From Peromyscus leucopus (taxonomy: Eukaryota > Chordata > Mammalia > Rodentia > Cricetidae): a stretch of DNA of 64,000 nucleotides. A model generated the notes under the pieces. It saw only the letters and a program-made list of their open reading frames with translations, ran no database searches and was not told where the DNA came from. Numbering within the stretch: the first letter of the stretch is position 1; every line of letters starts with the position of its first letter. A program made the translations under genes and the position numbers. The DNA lies in contig NC_051066.1 of the NCBI RefSeq assembly GCF_004664715.2, positions 80,578,735 through 80,642,734 on the forward strand, read 5' to 3'. Below are positions 34,136 to 44,415 of the stretch, piece after piece.

Positions 34136-34595
34136 ACCTGTCAGACAGACCTGGTCTACTCTAACCATGTATCTGCTGCTAAATACGAAGGAAATACGTG
34201 TGAGGTTTTAAGCCAGAGAGACCTCAGATCTAAGCCCAGCCCCCCACGTTAGCAAAGCCTTGACTGTGTGGCCCTGTCATTGCACGGCCTCCTCCACATG
34301 TCTCCTGTCACTTGCGTCACTGTTCCTGGTTGGCGCCATGGATCTGAAACACTGTTGTTTCTTTTTCCTTCCAGCCAGGAAGCTCCTGGGGTACATTCAA
34401 CTCAGCTCCATGTACGCATGCGCAGCACAGAGGCCAGCGAGCTAAGGGCAAGACTTTGGTCGATGTCAGAGTGCATGAAATCGCCTTCTCTGTGATGTGG
34501 TCTGCAATTCATGGTCTTTCTTGCTGCTTCGAGAGAAGACACTCAACTTGAACAATGAAGAGGCAGGTTTGAGGGTCATCTGCATCGTGCGTAGC
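34136..34595. other. Unique sequence, nothing recognised
   Basis: No repeat or exon identified. Confidence 0.4.
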
Positions 34596-34599
34596 CGTG

Positions 34600-34805
34600 C
34601 ATGCTTAATGAACACCTAGTAGAGGAACACCACTGTGCTCAGTGTTTATCGATGCTGAGTCTTCAAGTGGACACAAGTATCACTTTCTAGTTTGCAGAGG
34701 AAGAAACTCATTCAGAGAGGTTAGACAGACGATTTCCCTTCCGGTCCACAGCCAAGGAGCGGCACAGCTGGTTCCTGAGACCCAAAGGACAGGCTGGGCA
34801 CTCTT
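34600..34805 (-). mobile_element. MIR SINE
   Basis: 'CACTGTGCTCAGTGTTTATC', 'GCAGAGGAAGAAACTCATTC', 'AGAGAGGTTAGACAGACG' and 'AGCGGCACAGCTGG' follow antisense MIR. Confidence 0.6.
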
Positions 34806-35032
34806 CTGGGTGGCTTCCAATGGCACTTAGGGGAATAGCTCTTTCCTGAGGTATAGGCCCTGCTACTCCCCTCATCCTGAAGCTGCAAGTACTCAACCAT
34901 AAAACACCGCCAAGATGACCAAAGATTCCAAACTTGGAAGTTTCAGGCCAGGTAATGGGAAGGAAGGAAGGATGTTGATGCAGAGTAGATTGGGATCCGG
35001 GGCTCAGACATAACTTTGGAGATCTGTTTCTT

Positions 35033-35109
35033 TCCATCCTGGGGATTTGAACTCAGAGCCTGACACTCCCTAGGCAAGTGCTCTCCCAATGAGCTACATC
35101 CCCAGCCCT
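35033..35109 (-). mobile_element. ID SINE, antisense
   Basis: 'TGGGGATTTGAACTCAGAGC', 'TAGGCAAGTGCTCTCCCAAT' and 'GAGCTACATCCCCAGCCC' are the reverse complement of an ID element. Confidence 0.85.
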
Positions 35110-35144
35110 CTAAATCAGTTTTTAAAGCTCAAAACACACACTCA

Positions 35145-35227
35145 TGATTTCTTCTCTCAAAGTTTATGTGTGCATCTACTTTGATTTAGCAATTTCCCTT
35201 TGATAACTCTAATAGAATACTCAGAAA
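35145..35227 (+). mobile_element. Ancient L1 ORF2/3' fragment, left part
   Basis: 'TTTAGCAATTTCCCTTTGAT' resembles the old L1 ORF2 end. It resumes at 36455. The 14-bp duplication AGAATACTCAGAAA is at 35214-35227. Confidence 0.55.
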
Positions 35228-35300
35228 CGAGGCCTTGAAGACAGCTCAGTTGAGTAAGTGCTGTGCAAGCATGCGGCAATGAGTCTGATACCCAGAGATC
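35228..35300 (+). mobile_element. B4 SINE, left part (nest layer 2)
   Basis: tRNA-derived head 'CCTTGAAGACAGCTCAGTTG' to 'GAGTCTGATACCCAGAGATC'. Continues after 36080. Flanked as a whole by the duplications at 35214-35227 and 36455-36468. Confidence 0.7.
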
Positions 35301-35610
35301 TTAGGGTTTCTATTGCTGCAATGAAACACCATGACCTAACAGCAAGTTGAGGGGGAAGGGGTTTATTCAGTTTACACTTCTACAGCACTGTTCATCACTG
35401 GAGGAAGTCAGGACAGGAACTCAGGCAGAGTGGGATCTTGGAGGCAAAAGCTGATGTAGAAGCTATGGAGGGGTTCTATTTACCGGTTGCCCCCACGGCT
35501 TGCTCAGACTGCTTTCTCACAGAACCCAGGACCACCAGTGCAGGGATGAAACCCCCCACAATGGACAAGGCCCTCCCCCATTGATAACTAATTAAGAAAA
35601 TGCTTTATAC

Positions 35611-35616
35611 CCAGAT
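35611..35616 (+). repeat. 6-bp target duplication of the solo LTR
   Basis: CCAGAT at 35611-35616 and again at 35999-36004. Confidence 0.85.
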
Positions 35617-35998
35617 TGCTGTGGGATGTCGTTCTGTATGCTGTGAATATATGTTGCTCTGATTGGTTAATGAATAAAGCTGTTTGGCCAGTAGTGAGGC
35701 AGAATAAGGTGAGGCGGTACATTCCAACTAAAGAGAGAGGAAGAAAAAAGGAGAGCGGAGGAGATGCTGCTAGCCACCTCCATGAGAAGCAAGATGTAAA
35801 GTACCTGTAAGCCACAAGCCACGTGGCAAAGTATAGATTTATAGAAATGGGTTAATTTAAGAGCTAGCTAGTGAGAAGCCTGCCATGGCCACAGTTTAAA
35901 AATAATATAAGCCTCTGTGTGTTTACTTGGGAGATGCGAGTGGGAGAGATTTGTCCTGACGGCCAGCCAGCTGGGACACAGGAAATCTTCCAACTACA
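35617..35998 (+). mobile_element. Solo LTR (ERVK-like), 382 bp
   Basis: Begins TG, ends CA, with a perfect 6-bp CCAGAT duplication. Contains an AATAAA at about 35671 and a CCACGTGG-like E-box at about 35820. No retroviral coding sequence remains, as expected after recombination between two LTRs. Strand is a guess from the sequence layout. Confidence 0.85.
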
Positions 35999-36080
35999 CC
36001 AGATCTTACAGAGTCATTTTCTCAATTGAGGTTCCCACCTTTCAGATGGCTCTAGTGTGACATGAGACTAGCCAGCATGC

Positions 36081-36454
36081 CAATATCCATGTGAAAGCTA
36101 AGTGTAGTATTTTACATGTGCAATCCCAGTGCCTAAGAGGTAGAGCCAGGAGGATCCCTGGGACTTGATGGCCAACCAAGCTAGCAAAATGAGTGAGCTC
36201 CAGGTTCAACAAGAGACACGCTCTCACAAAATAAGGTTGAGAATTGATTGAGAAATAACCCTATGCCAATATCTGGCCTCCACACATGCACCATGCACAT
36301 TTACTCCAGTACACGTGCATCCCCCTACACACAAATACATATACAAACACACATGCAAAGAAATTTCAAGGTCATCCTTGGCTACTTAGTGTGTTGGAAG
36401 CCATCCTGGGCTATTTGAAACCTTTTCTCAAAATAAAACAAAACAACAACACAA
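36081..36454 (+). mobile_element. B4 SINE, right part, plus B1-like tail
   Basis: 'GTGCAATCCCAGTGCCTAAG', 'GGCCTCCACACATGCACC', ACACA-rich stretch, then a B1-like end 'AGCCATCCTGGGCTATTTGA' and an A-rich tail. Confidence 0.75.
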
Positions 36455-36650
36455 AGAATACTCGGAAATAGGCATCACAATTTAGCCATGAGGAAATTCA
36501 CAATAATGTTTGTGAGAGGAAAAAAAACGAGGGAAAGAAAAATCAAATAACCAACAGTGGGGGATTGATTAAATACACAGCATTTCATTTGCAATCTGCA
36601 AAATTCATCGTTTAAAATGTCACGGTGGAGGTACTCATAATGGAATCTAA
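36455..36650 (+). mobile_element. Ancient L1 fragment, right part
   Basis: Starts with the second duplication copy AGAATACTCGGAAA (36455-36468); 'GGGGGATTGATTAAATACAC' is typical of old L1 ORF2 ends. Confidence 0.5.
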
Positions 36651-37738
36651 ATGTTTTTGAGCCGTAGTAACTGGGGGCAGGAGCAAATCACAAAGCAGTG
36701 TGCATCCAGTGGTCCAATTTTTGCTAAGGCGTGGTGGAAAGTCTTGTCTAAGAGAAAAACATCCGTGTTAAGGTCGAGTGGAAGGGCTCCGGTGATAGTT
36801 TCCCGTTCCTCTCTCACGTAAATTGCCACCACGGCTTTCTAGTCCTGTGTGCTTAGTTTTGCTGAGTGGTTTATTGAACAGCTAAGCAGTCACTATTTTT
36901 AAACCTTCCCGAGAAACCATGTCCACTGCCACAACCTGCACCTGATGGAAAAGAAGTGTCCCTTTGGAGGACTGAGAGGCAGGAACTCCACACACTGGTG
37001 CACACAACCCTTTCCCATTCCTGGGCCAACAATCGGCCTGCCGTTTTTACAGGCAAGGCTATTTATTTTCCAATCAGGGGCATTGAGTGGGGACTTCTGG
37101 GGGTAAACTGGTAGCTCTGGGCAGCTTTGAAGCATCACAAGTGGGAGGTTTTGTCACCCGAAGATTTAGGAGGGCAGGCCCTCTGGACTGTTTTATTGGC
37201 TTCTTTTACATATGTATAGCTGGGAGCAGGGTGGGGCCACTGCTCGCTTGGGACAGGACCTCCCCAAAGCCCAGAAATACAGAAACCAGGGGGAACTCTG
37301 GAAACTTCTCAAACATCAGCCCTTTGCCCCCAACCTAAACCTCAGCCCCAACATTTATCTCTTCCTTTCTTCCAAGTAGAATTCAGAGTGGGAAACATGG
37401 ACCCCATTAGCAGATGGGGGCTGGAAACATAGGCAAATTATTTAATTTCTATGATCTACAAATAAATTCAAATGAATGGGCCAGTGGCGGTTGCTATTTC
37501 CTGCTAGGGAGCATTGGAAGGACTGGTTACTGTTCCCACTACATGCTCATTCAGTAATAACTTCCTAGTCTCCTTCCTTCTCGACCCCTCCTTCCTTTCC
37601 TCTTCCCTCCCTCTTTTTTCTTCCTCTTCCTTCCTGTCTTTGCTAGCTAAAGGGAGATCCTAGCACCCACAGACCCCTCTCTCCATCAGTTCCCTAGCTC
37701 TCTTGGCCCCCAAGTTTCAAGTTTCTAGTCCCCTCAGC
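36651..37738. other. Unique sequence, with a pyrimidine-rich stretch
   Basis: No SINE recognised. 37565-37645 is a C/T-rich tract. Frames are short and overlapping. Confidence 0.45.
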
Positions 37739-37739
37739 T

Positions 37740-37740
<1 letters not shown>

Positions 37741-37774
<34 letters not shown>

Positions 37775-37840
37775 ACACACACACCACCACCACCACCACC
37801 ACCACCACCACCACCACCACCATCACCAGCAGCAGCAGCA
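37741..37840 (+). repeat. Compound microsatellite (CA)n-(CCA)n-(CAG)n
   Basis: (CA)n to about 37786, about 12 ACC/CCA units to about 37820, then CATCAC and five CAG units to 37840. Confidence 0.95.
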
Positions 37841-37844
37841 GATT

Positions 37845-38300
37845 TGAATGCAGTGTGTACTGTGACTCTGGCTTTACATTCGCCCTGACTCAGGCCCGGT
37901 GCAGGGACAAATTGGACGCAGAGTGTAAATGTTACCACTTTGGCTCCTCCTCAAGAGGCGCTAAGCACAGATGTTTGCAGGGGCAAGCAGGGCCCGCTAA
38001 GAATGGGGGCATTGTGTGCGGCCTCACACAAAGGCCCAGTGGCCCCACTCGGCTGCCAGCCTCCCGAGCATCCCCTCTTTACGCATTGATTTATTAGGCT
38101 AGGGATGAATGAAAACGTAATTAATATTACTGAAGCATTAGAGTCTATTTAATTTAAATGCCACTGAATATTTCACTTTCAGCTGGGAGTGACAATGTGC
38201 TCCGGCCCGGCTGGTGAAAGCCGGGGCCATCTGTTACCCCGGTGAGGGAGAGAGACAGAGGAGGCCTAGAGTGCGGGGGCTTTGTGGACATTCCAAAGGT
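37845..38300. promoter_or_regulatory. Candidate conserved non-coding element A
   Basis: Repeat-free. It passes from moderately GC-rich to an AT-rich homeobox-like core at 38085-38180 (ATTGATTTATTAG, CGTAATTAATATTAC, TTTAATTTAAATG) and back to GC-rich sequence. This texture is common in developmental enhancers. Conservation cannot be tested here. Confidence 0.35.
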
Positions 38301-38500
38301 CCTCGATCATCATTCAACTCAAGGGCAGCCAAACCGCATTCCTCCGCACGAGCCCTCCGCTGGAGGGGCCTCGGTGAGCGTCGGGGAAGCTGCAGAAAAT
38401 CAGGAGCTCTGCGCTGCCCACCGGGAGGCAGGACACTGCGGGGCAGAAGAGCCACAGGTGCTGGCTCCTGAGGAATCGCGTGTGGAGGAAGACCGCAGCT
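38301..38500. other. Unique GC-rich sequence
   Basis: CpG-containing, no repeat; frames in four phases overlap, suggesting composition rather than coding. Confidence 0.4.
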
Positions 38501-38504
38501 AAAC

Positions 38505-38656
38505 CGGTGCTGTCCAGCACAGGTAGCAGGTAGCCCCGTGTGGCTCTTTGCATTAAAATTAAAACCCAGTAACAAATTCAGCCCCGCAGTTCATCCTGGA
38601 TACTGCCTGAACAAGTCACTAGATGATCATTTCCACAATCATAGGTAGTTCTGGAC
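38505..38656 (-). mobile_element. MER20 (hAT-Charlie) relic
   Basis: GGTGCTGTCCAGCACAGGTA, 'CGTGTGGCTCTTTGCATTAA', 'ATCATTTCCACAATCATAGG' and 'AGTTCTGGAC' track antisense MER20 from end to end. Confidence 0.7.
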
Positions 38657-39180
38657 CTTATTGTTCTAGTGTCTGCATAGTTACAGGGAGAGCCACCCCA
38701 GATCTCTACCTGAAGAATCCCGATTGGCTGGTGCCTGGGTTGTCTGAGGATCTTGTGATGGTCAAGAGCGCTGCTGGGATGAGAGATCATGAGCGTTCAA
38801 GGCCAATTCCCGCCGTTGTCCTTGAACCAATCAATTATGTAAGCTCTCTCCACTTAGTCACCCAGTCTCTTCCATAGGAAAGCGAGTGGTTCTAACTAAA
38901 TGGGATTGATCATGTTATTAGGGGGAAATAATTATTAATACTTCCAAAAGCTGTATAGAGGAGCCACTTTTGTGGCAGGGTCTAAAGGGAAGCATGATCT
39001 TGGACTAAAGGAGACCTATTGCCCTGGTGTGTCTAAGCAGAAGGGACATGTGAGTTTTGAATTCAAGAGAATCAATCTCCAGGCAGCCAGCTGGGCCGAG
39101 ATCCTGGCTTCCAGAGTCGGAGGAGGCTGGGGGATCCCCAGCACTTGGTGCAGCCCCAGCAGCAGCAGCAGGAGGGGGAT
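38657..39180. other. Unique sequence
   Basis: Repeat-free apart from five AGC units near 39158. 38900-38945 is AT-rich with TTATTAG and AATAATTATTAAT motifs. Confidence 0.4.
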
Positions 39181-39184
39181 GTTC

Positions 39185-39375
39185 TGTCCTTAGTGGGACA
39201 GATAATTAGCCCGGTGGGTTCTCTCATAATTGGGATCATTTGTTCTCCTGGCCTTTTCTCTGACAAACTGATTCCACGCCAGGGGAAAGCTGTGTGACTC
39301 ACACCTTGCCATGCCAATTAGCTGATAAACATCAAACGTAAACAAAGATGGCCTAATTAAAACTAGTCACTGAAC
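39185..39375. promoter_or_regulatory. Candidate conserved non-coding element B
   Basis: Dense transcription-factor-like words: GATAATTAG, CATAATTGGGATCATTTG, CCAATTAGCTGATAA, GTAAACAAAG (forkhead type) and CCTAATTAAAA. No repeat or coding signal. The enhancer role is inference. Confidence 0.35.
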
Positions 39376-40018
39376 CTCTGCGAGCATCTTGTCAAAACTG
39401 CACCAACATTCTGCACCCAGGCTTGTGCCGATCTTGGGAGCTAAATGAGGGACTCTGGGGGTGGATCTGCAGATGTCCCCTCCAGGGGGCCCAGAGGGAC
39501 TCTGGGAGGCAGGCAGAAGGCAAAGGAAGGGTTTAACTCGGCCACTTGGGTCATCGCTCCCCCCTCCACCTTCTCCAACTACAGTTCTCTCCGTGTACAC
39601 CGACTGTTTCCACATATACGCAGGTATGTCCACACTGTCCCTCTGCATGGAGAATACATTGCAAGGATTGGTATCATCTCCGTGGGTGGTTTCTGGTTGG
39701 ACATCTTTTTTATACTTTTGGATATACCTAATCCTGAAGTTCTCAGAATTGCCAATATCTCCGAGATCCAATGTTCCTTCTGAAAGGGGGTTAGAATGCT
39801 CACTCAGCCATTTACCACCCAGTGTTGTGGTGAGACTCAAATGAGCCTAGCTCTGCCTGTGTGCACCCCTTCGCTCTCTCCTTTGATTCTTTTTCCTTAT
39901 CACTGACTTACACTGAAGTCCTAGCTCCGGGACTTGCCTGAACTATTGGTAGCTCCTCAGACAGACTAGAGTACATCAACAGGCATCATTTTCATTTCCC
40001 TCTATGTGAAATAACTTC
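39376..40018. other. Unique sequence, possible MIR scrap
   Basis: 39810-39860 ('GTGTTGTGGTGAGACTCAAA') may be the end of a MIR. Frames at 39367-39844 overlap on both strands and show no domain. Confidence 0.4.
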
Positions 40019-40019
40019 T

Positions 40020-40445
40020 GCAGCTCATTGAAATTTCCTCAACTCTTAAGCCCTGGCTCAAATCTCAATGGAGATTTTCCCACCACCCTCATCTCTACCT
40101 CTTACAAGCAGAGGCATAACCCTGTAGGCCATTCCTTCAATGTACACTGCACATCTGCTCAACCGATGTGCCGTAATGCCTAAGCACCTGACTTCATAGA
40201 TGACTGGACTATGTGGCAGGCATTCGTACCAGATCCTCGAGACTTCAAACTGTGGCAGAACAGAAGCCAGACCTGCAGGTCATTTTAAGCCCTTGCAAGT
40301 TAATGTGTACGTACTTGAAAGCAGGCCTTTTTCCTTCCCTGCTCCCAGACTCCAATCCCCTGGAGGGCAGGCACCTTGTCCACATCCCCACAATGCTTCT
40401 GTGAGGGAATATAAGGGTAATCAAATCAATGACTGAGTAAGTTCT
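40020..40445 (+). mobile_element. L2 LINE 3' fragment
   Basis: 'CCTGGCTCAAATCTCAATGG', 'TTTTCCCACCACCCTCATCT', 'CTGGAGGGCAGGCACCTTGT' and 'CAATGACTGAGTAAG' follow the order of the L2 3' end. Confidence 0.6.
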
Positions 40446-40651
40446 AAGCAACTCTTCTCTTAACATCGGTGACTTTTTTCTGCCCTCTGTCCATCTGAGC
40501 CACAGTGGTCTTTCCAAACTTTTATTTCTTGGATGCTCAAAGACCTGAACCCTGTCGATTGTCCCATGTACCAGGTACCCAGTAAGGATCATTCCCTTTT
40601 TTCTGGTGTAAATCCTCTTTGTGTTTTTCACCCCCACAGAATATATTATAA

Positions 40652-40808
40652 GAAACTAGCGAGGTATGGTAGGTAGTGCATGTCATTAATCCCAGCACTT
40701 GGCAACCAGGTGGATCTCTGTGAGTTCAAGGCTAGCCTGGTCAACATAGTGAGTTCCAGGTCAGTCAGGGCTGTATAAGTAAGATCCTGTCCAAAGAAGA
40801 AAAGATTT
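40652..40808 (+). mobile_element. B1 SINE
   Basis: 'CATTAATCCCAGCACTTGGC', 'GGCTAGCCTGGTCAACATAG', 'GTTCCAGGTCAGTCAGGGCT'. Confidence 0.85.
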
Positions 40809-40809
40809 A

Positions 40810-41720
40810 TCCAAATGAAACAAGCAAACCCCACAGGAAAGGAGAGCATGGCTATACAGCTCTCCACATCCCCATGCTCTCTGCAGTAGCCTCTCTGATG
40901 GTTTTTGGTTTTTGGTTTCCAACTCTGCCGCTTACCATGTGACCTTTCAACTACTTCTACTCTTTCTTTAAATTCCTTCTTCCTTAAACTTTCAAGGGAT
41001 TAAGGTGTCACATTACGGGGCAACAGCGTCCTAGAGTCAGTCGAAGTTTCGAGAACCCCAGTGCCTGGGTTCTTCACCTGTCACATGAAGGTAATGATCA
41101 CCCTCGCAGGCTGCTTTGCTGTTTGCTCCTAGGATCAGCCAAGCGCACTCACGTGCCTGCGGGTAGTGAGCGGCCGACCCTGTTAGCAGTTCTTACTCAT
41201 ACTTCTGAGTAAAGACTTCTGTTGCCTATCGGTGACCCCAATCTATTCATCTCCGAGGAGGGGGCAAGTGGCTCGTTGGTGACTATGGGCTGAGTCAGTC
41301 CAGACTGTGGCCAGCTAGGACAGTTTTCCTCAAGCTGTCTTCTGGCCCCAGCTGGTTTCACCGAGTCCTCTTAAAGCCAACAAAAGGATTAGTATTGCTC
41401 CACCGCCTTAGTGAACTCCCAGGTAAACAGAGTGGCAGCAGTTCACTGTCCGTGTTCTTTCGGTGTGCCACCTTGAATGCGGAAATGCCCACTACCTGAC
41501 AGGATGCCGGCCCCGGCCACTGCCCCATTGCCTGCCAGGCAGGGCCACTTCCGCCTTCAGGAGCCAGCCTGAGAAAAGGGCTTTGTTCCCAGTCTCGTTC
41601 TCCACGGACTGAGAGCCACAGGCAGCTGACCCAGGACACCCCAGGATCCTCCCTGCACCAGGAACCCGAGGTTGGTTTTTGGCAAAGGCCCTATTTCTAG
41701 AACAATCTTGGTGACAATGT
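40810..41720. other. Mostly unique; possible MIR pieces
   Basis: 40920-40950 ('CTCTGCCGCTTACCATGTGA') and 41070-41125 ('CACCTGTCACATGAAGGTAA') may be the two ends of a diverged MIR. The remainder is unrecognised. Confidence 0.4.
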
Positions 41721-41724
41721 TCGG

Positions 41725-41850
41725 TGTGGTGGAAGATTTGAGGCTGTAAACCAGGCAGGCCAAGGTTCCAGTCCTTACTGCGTCATTTACCAGCTGGGTC
41801 GTTCAGAGCTTCCATGACCTTACTGCACAGTGACACCCTAGCGTCCCTGA
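41725..41850 (+). mobile_element. MIR SINE
   Basis: 'TTTGAGGCTGTAAACCAGGC', 'GGTTCCAGTCCTTACTGCGT' and 'CATTTACCAGCTGGGTCG' are MIR body landmarks. Confidence 0.6.
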
Positions 41851-42059
41851 AGCACTGGAGAGAAGTGTCTGGAAGTTCAGGGCGGTAGGAGCCCGCTACC
41901 TTGACCGGGAGTCCTTGCTGCCTGGTTCTGGCTTGGCTGTGATCCCAAGGCAGGAAAGTCGGAACCCAGGAGGTGGTGCCGAAGAGACACTGGCTGAAAG
42001 GCAGTCATTTTCCTGTCCCCAGGAGAAGGCACTGTCCCCTCAGATGCACAGACCTGAAA

Positions 42060-42310
42060 CAGAGGGTGATGTCCGTGGCATTTGAAAAAAGGAAAATCGA
42101 GTTTCTGCGCAGGTGCGGGGAGAACTGCCACGTGACGGGGCCGAGGAAGCTAGGGAGAGGCTCCGCTCTAATTCACTCCCACTCCCACACGAGCCTCATT
42201 GTTTGCCAGGCTTGGGTCCCTATTCAAATGCAAACACCAGGAGGCGCCTTTGCATTGTGGCCCAGAGCACTGGAAGAGATTGACAAGCAGCTGTTGGTTA
42301 GTCAGACTGA
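42060..42310. promoter_or_regulatory. Candidate conserved non-coding element C
   Basis: Repeat-free. Contains CCACGTGACGG (E-box/CRE-like), CATTGTTTGCC, TTCAAATGCAAAC and CTTTGCATTGTGG, words similar to SOX and octamer sites clustered in about 60 bases (42195-42262). The regulatory role is inference. Confidence 0.3.
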
Positions 42311-42790
42311 GTTAAAAGGAGTGGGTGTGGAAGGAAGGGTATGTGGAGGACCCCCGGCCAGAGAGGCCAGAAGTAACTGGTGTGTTGTACTCATTTTTTA
42401 ACAGAGTTGGCTCTGCCCACAGGTGACCTTCTCCCATCCAGGCTGGCTCTGGTGAAGGGTCAGGAATAACACACCCTAAACCCGAGCCAGCTGGCTGATT
42501 GAGTTGAACTCTGCCCCGGAGGGGCCTCTACCAAGCCTCAACCTCTCCCAAAAGTGAGAGCGGGAACACCTTGCTGCTTATAGAGTTGTAAGGATGACTA
42601 TTCACAAGCAAACTACGTTTGCACCCATTTTTTTTCTAGAAGTGTGTTCAGTTACACTCTCCAAGGAAATGGCTTCACGTCTGTTAAAAACCAGAGGACA
42701 TAATGCGTGATAATACCTACCTGTTCCTGGAGTGGGGAGGGGCGTGCACAAACACTCATTAAATCCAAACAAAGTCTAGCTTAATCAATG
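42311..42790. other. Unique sequence, nothing recognised
   Basis: No repeat or exon identified. Confidence 0.4.
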
Positions 42791-42797
42791 TCAATTT

Positions 42798-42935
42798 GTT
42801 GGGGGGGGGGTGTTGGTTTTTGTCGGATGTTGGGACAGGATCTCACCACGAAATCCTCAGACTTCCTCTCGGTCCTCCTACCTCAGCCTCCTGAGTGATG
42901 GGTCAGAGGTGTGCGCAATCATGCCCAGCTCGGTT
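42798..42935 (-). mobile_element. Degraded B1 SINE, antisense
   Basis: A G-run and GTTTTTGT remnant of the tail, 'GACAGGATCTCACCACGAAA', 'CCTCAGCCTCCTGAGTGATG'. Confidence 0.6.
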
Positions 42936-43440
42936 GATTAGTTTTAATAGTGCAAGTGGAAAGGGCTCTAGAGAGGGAGCCAGGAGGACACGGGTGCTAG
43001 AAAGAGGGAAACAGTGGTGGGGGAACTTACAGGAAACATTATTTTGTTTAAACACACACACATAAATTACATATATAATTTATAATATATATTAGTTTAA
43101 ATGGTATTATGCCACATGGGTCAATAATCTTCCCCCAGGAGCCATAGATTGTTTAACAAACAACCCAGAGCCTGGCATGGGAAGCCTCCCTCTGTGTTTG
43201 CTGGTCAGAGGGGTCAAGAGACCCCCAAACCACTATAGGTTATTGCCATCGCTCTTGGTTGCCTCTCAGAACTTGAAGGTAAAATCCTCTTCCTGAAAGC
43301 AACACATATTTGGACCCAGGACTTGAAGGAACAGAGCTGGAACTGACCTAGAACCCCCCTCCCTGAAGGCTGCTCCTCACAGTATAAGAAGGTTGCTAAA
43401 AGTAATCAATAATCCTACCCAGCTGTTAAGCCTGTGAAAT
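42936..43440. other. Unique, with an AT-rich patch
   Basis: 43045-43100 is a CACA/ATATAT stretch. Nothing else recognised. Confidence 0.4.
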
Positions 43441-43444
43441 ACAG

Positions 43445-44415
43445 CAATGACCAGATCAGCAAGATACCTCAGTGGCTCAATAGTGGCTCTTCTATCTCGG
43501 GGGTAACCAACAGCTGTTGAATTGGATTTAAGGTCCACCCAACACAAGGGAACTCATGCCTAGAATTTCAAACCAGTCAACTACCCATGCCTGAAATGCC
43601 ATAGGCCCTAGAGGAAACACTGTGGCTGGCATTTTCCTAAATCAATATAGCTTCTAACTGTATTCTAAACACTTGTCTGTCTCTTCACAGGTAAGTGCAG
43701 CTCTCACTCTTCACCAAAAAAGCTTTTTTTTGGAGCAGACAGAAATCCACAACCAGTAAAAATGCAGAGACTTTTTTTCTCTGGGACCGAGGTGCACAGT
43801 CCCAGCTGGTTCATCTACAACCCGGCCCTACACATGGGGTTTGGGAATCCTGTGAAAGGAGGGGCAGAGAGATTGTAAAAGAGAGAGGACCAGGAAGCTG
43901 GCTGTGAGACAGTGTCTTCTAGACATGACAGGAATACTGTACCCGTGAAACCTCCGCAATATGTTTGCCTAAACAAGACCTACATAATGACCAGTCAGCA
44001 TGCCAACAGGGATGGGGAAAGTCAGACAGAGCCCCACCAATAGATAAAGAGCTACAGGCAGTCTTATGGCTGCTGAGAGAGGGAAAAATAAGTTTTCTTC
44101 TGAGATGAGACCCCTGATACATTATTGGACCCCCACTGGTCAACTTTAAATATATTCACATACAAGTGAATGAACTCAGTACTCTATATACATACATATG
44201 TATGTATGTCTCTCTGTGTGTATATGTATATGTATGTGTATGTGTATATATGTGTGTATGTGTATATATATATATGTGTGTGTGTATAAATATAAAACAA
44301 TAATTACACAATGAATCTGAAAAGAAAAACAGAATGGGGAGAGGGAGAGGTGGAAATAATGTAAACACTGTATTCATGTATGAAATTCTTTTTAAAATGT
44401 AAATAAATAAATGGA
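43445..44415 (+). mobile_element. Lx-type LINE 3' UTR
   Basis: 'GGCAGAGAGATTGTAAAAGA', 'GACAGTGTCTTCTAGACATG', 'AACCTCCGCAATATGTTTGC'-like order, 'ATGCCAACAGGGATGGGG', a TATG/TGTA repeat (44185-44290) and an AAATAAATAAAT end match a common rodent Lx/L1 3' UTR. Confidence 0.65.
44185..44290 (+). repeat. TATG/TGTATA-rich low-complexity tract
   Basis: Imperfect ATGT, TATA and TGTG units inside the Lx 3' UTR. Confidence 0.85.

Larger units (their letters stand above)
35301..36080. mobile_element. Rodent Lx-type 3'-end repeat (nest layer 3), split by a solo LTR
   Basis: 35301-35616 ('TTAGGGTTTCTATTGCTGCA', 'GGAGGAAGTCAGGACAGGAA', 'CCCCCACAATGGACAAGG') continues at 36005-36080 ('CATTTTCTCAATTGAGGTTC'). 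Same family as 16004-16390. Confidence 0.75.

Noticed and set aside
39367..39844. 157-codon minus-strand frame and 112-127-codon plus-strand frames
   Set aside because: Mutually overlapping in several phases without domain or initiation context.
43660..43720. Apparent splice acceptor/donor CTTCACAG-GTAAGT
   Set aside because: It lies in the Lx 3' UTR repeat and the two sites are adjacent with no exon between them.
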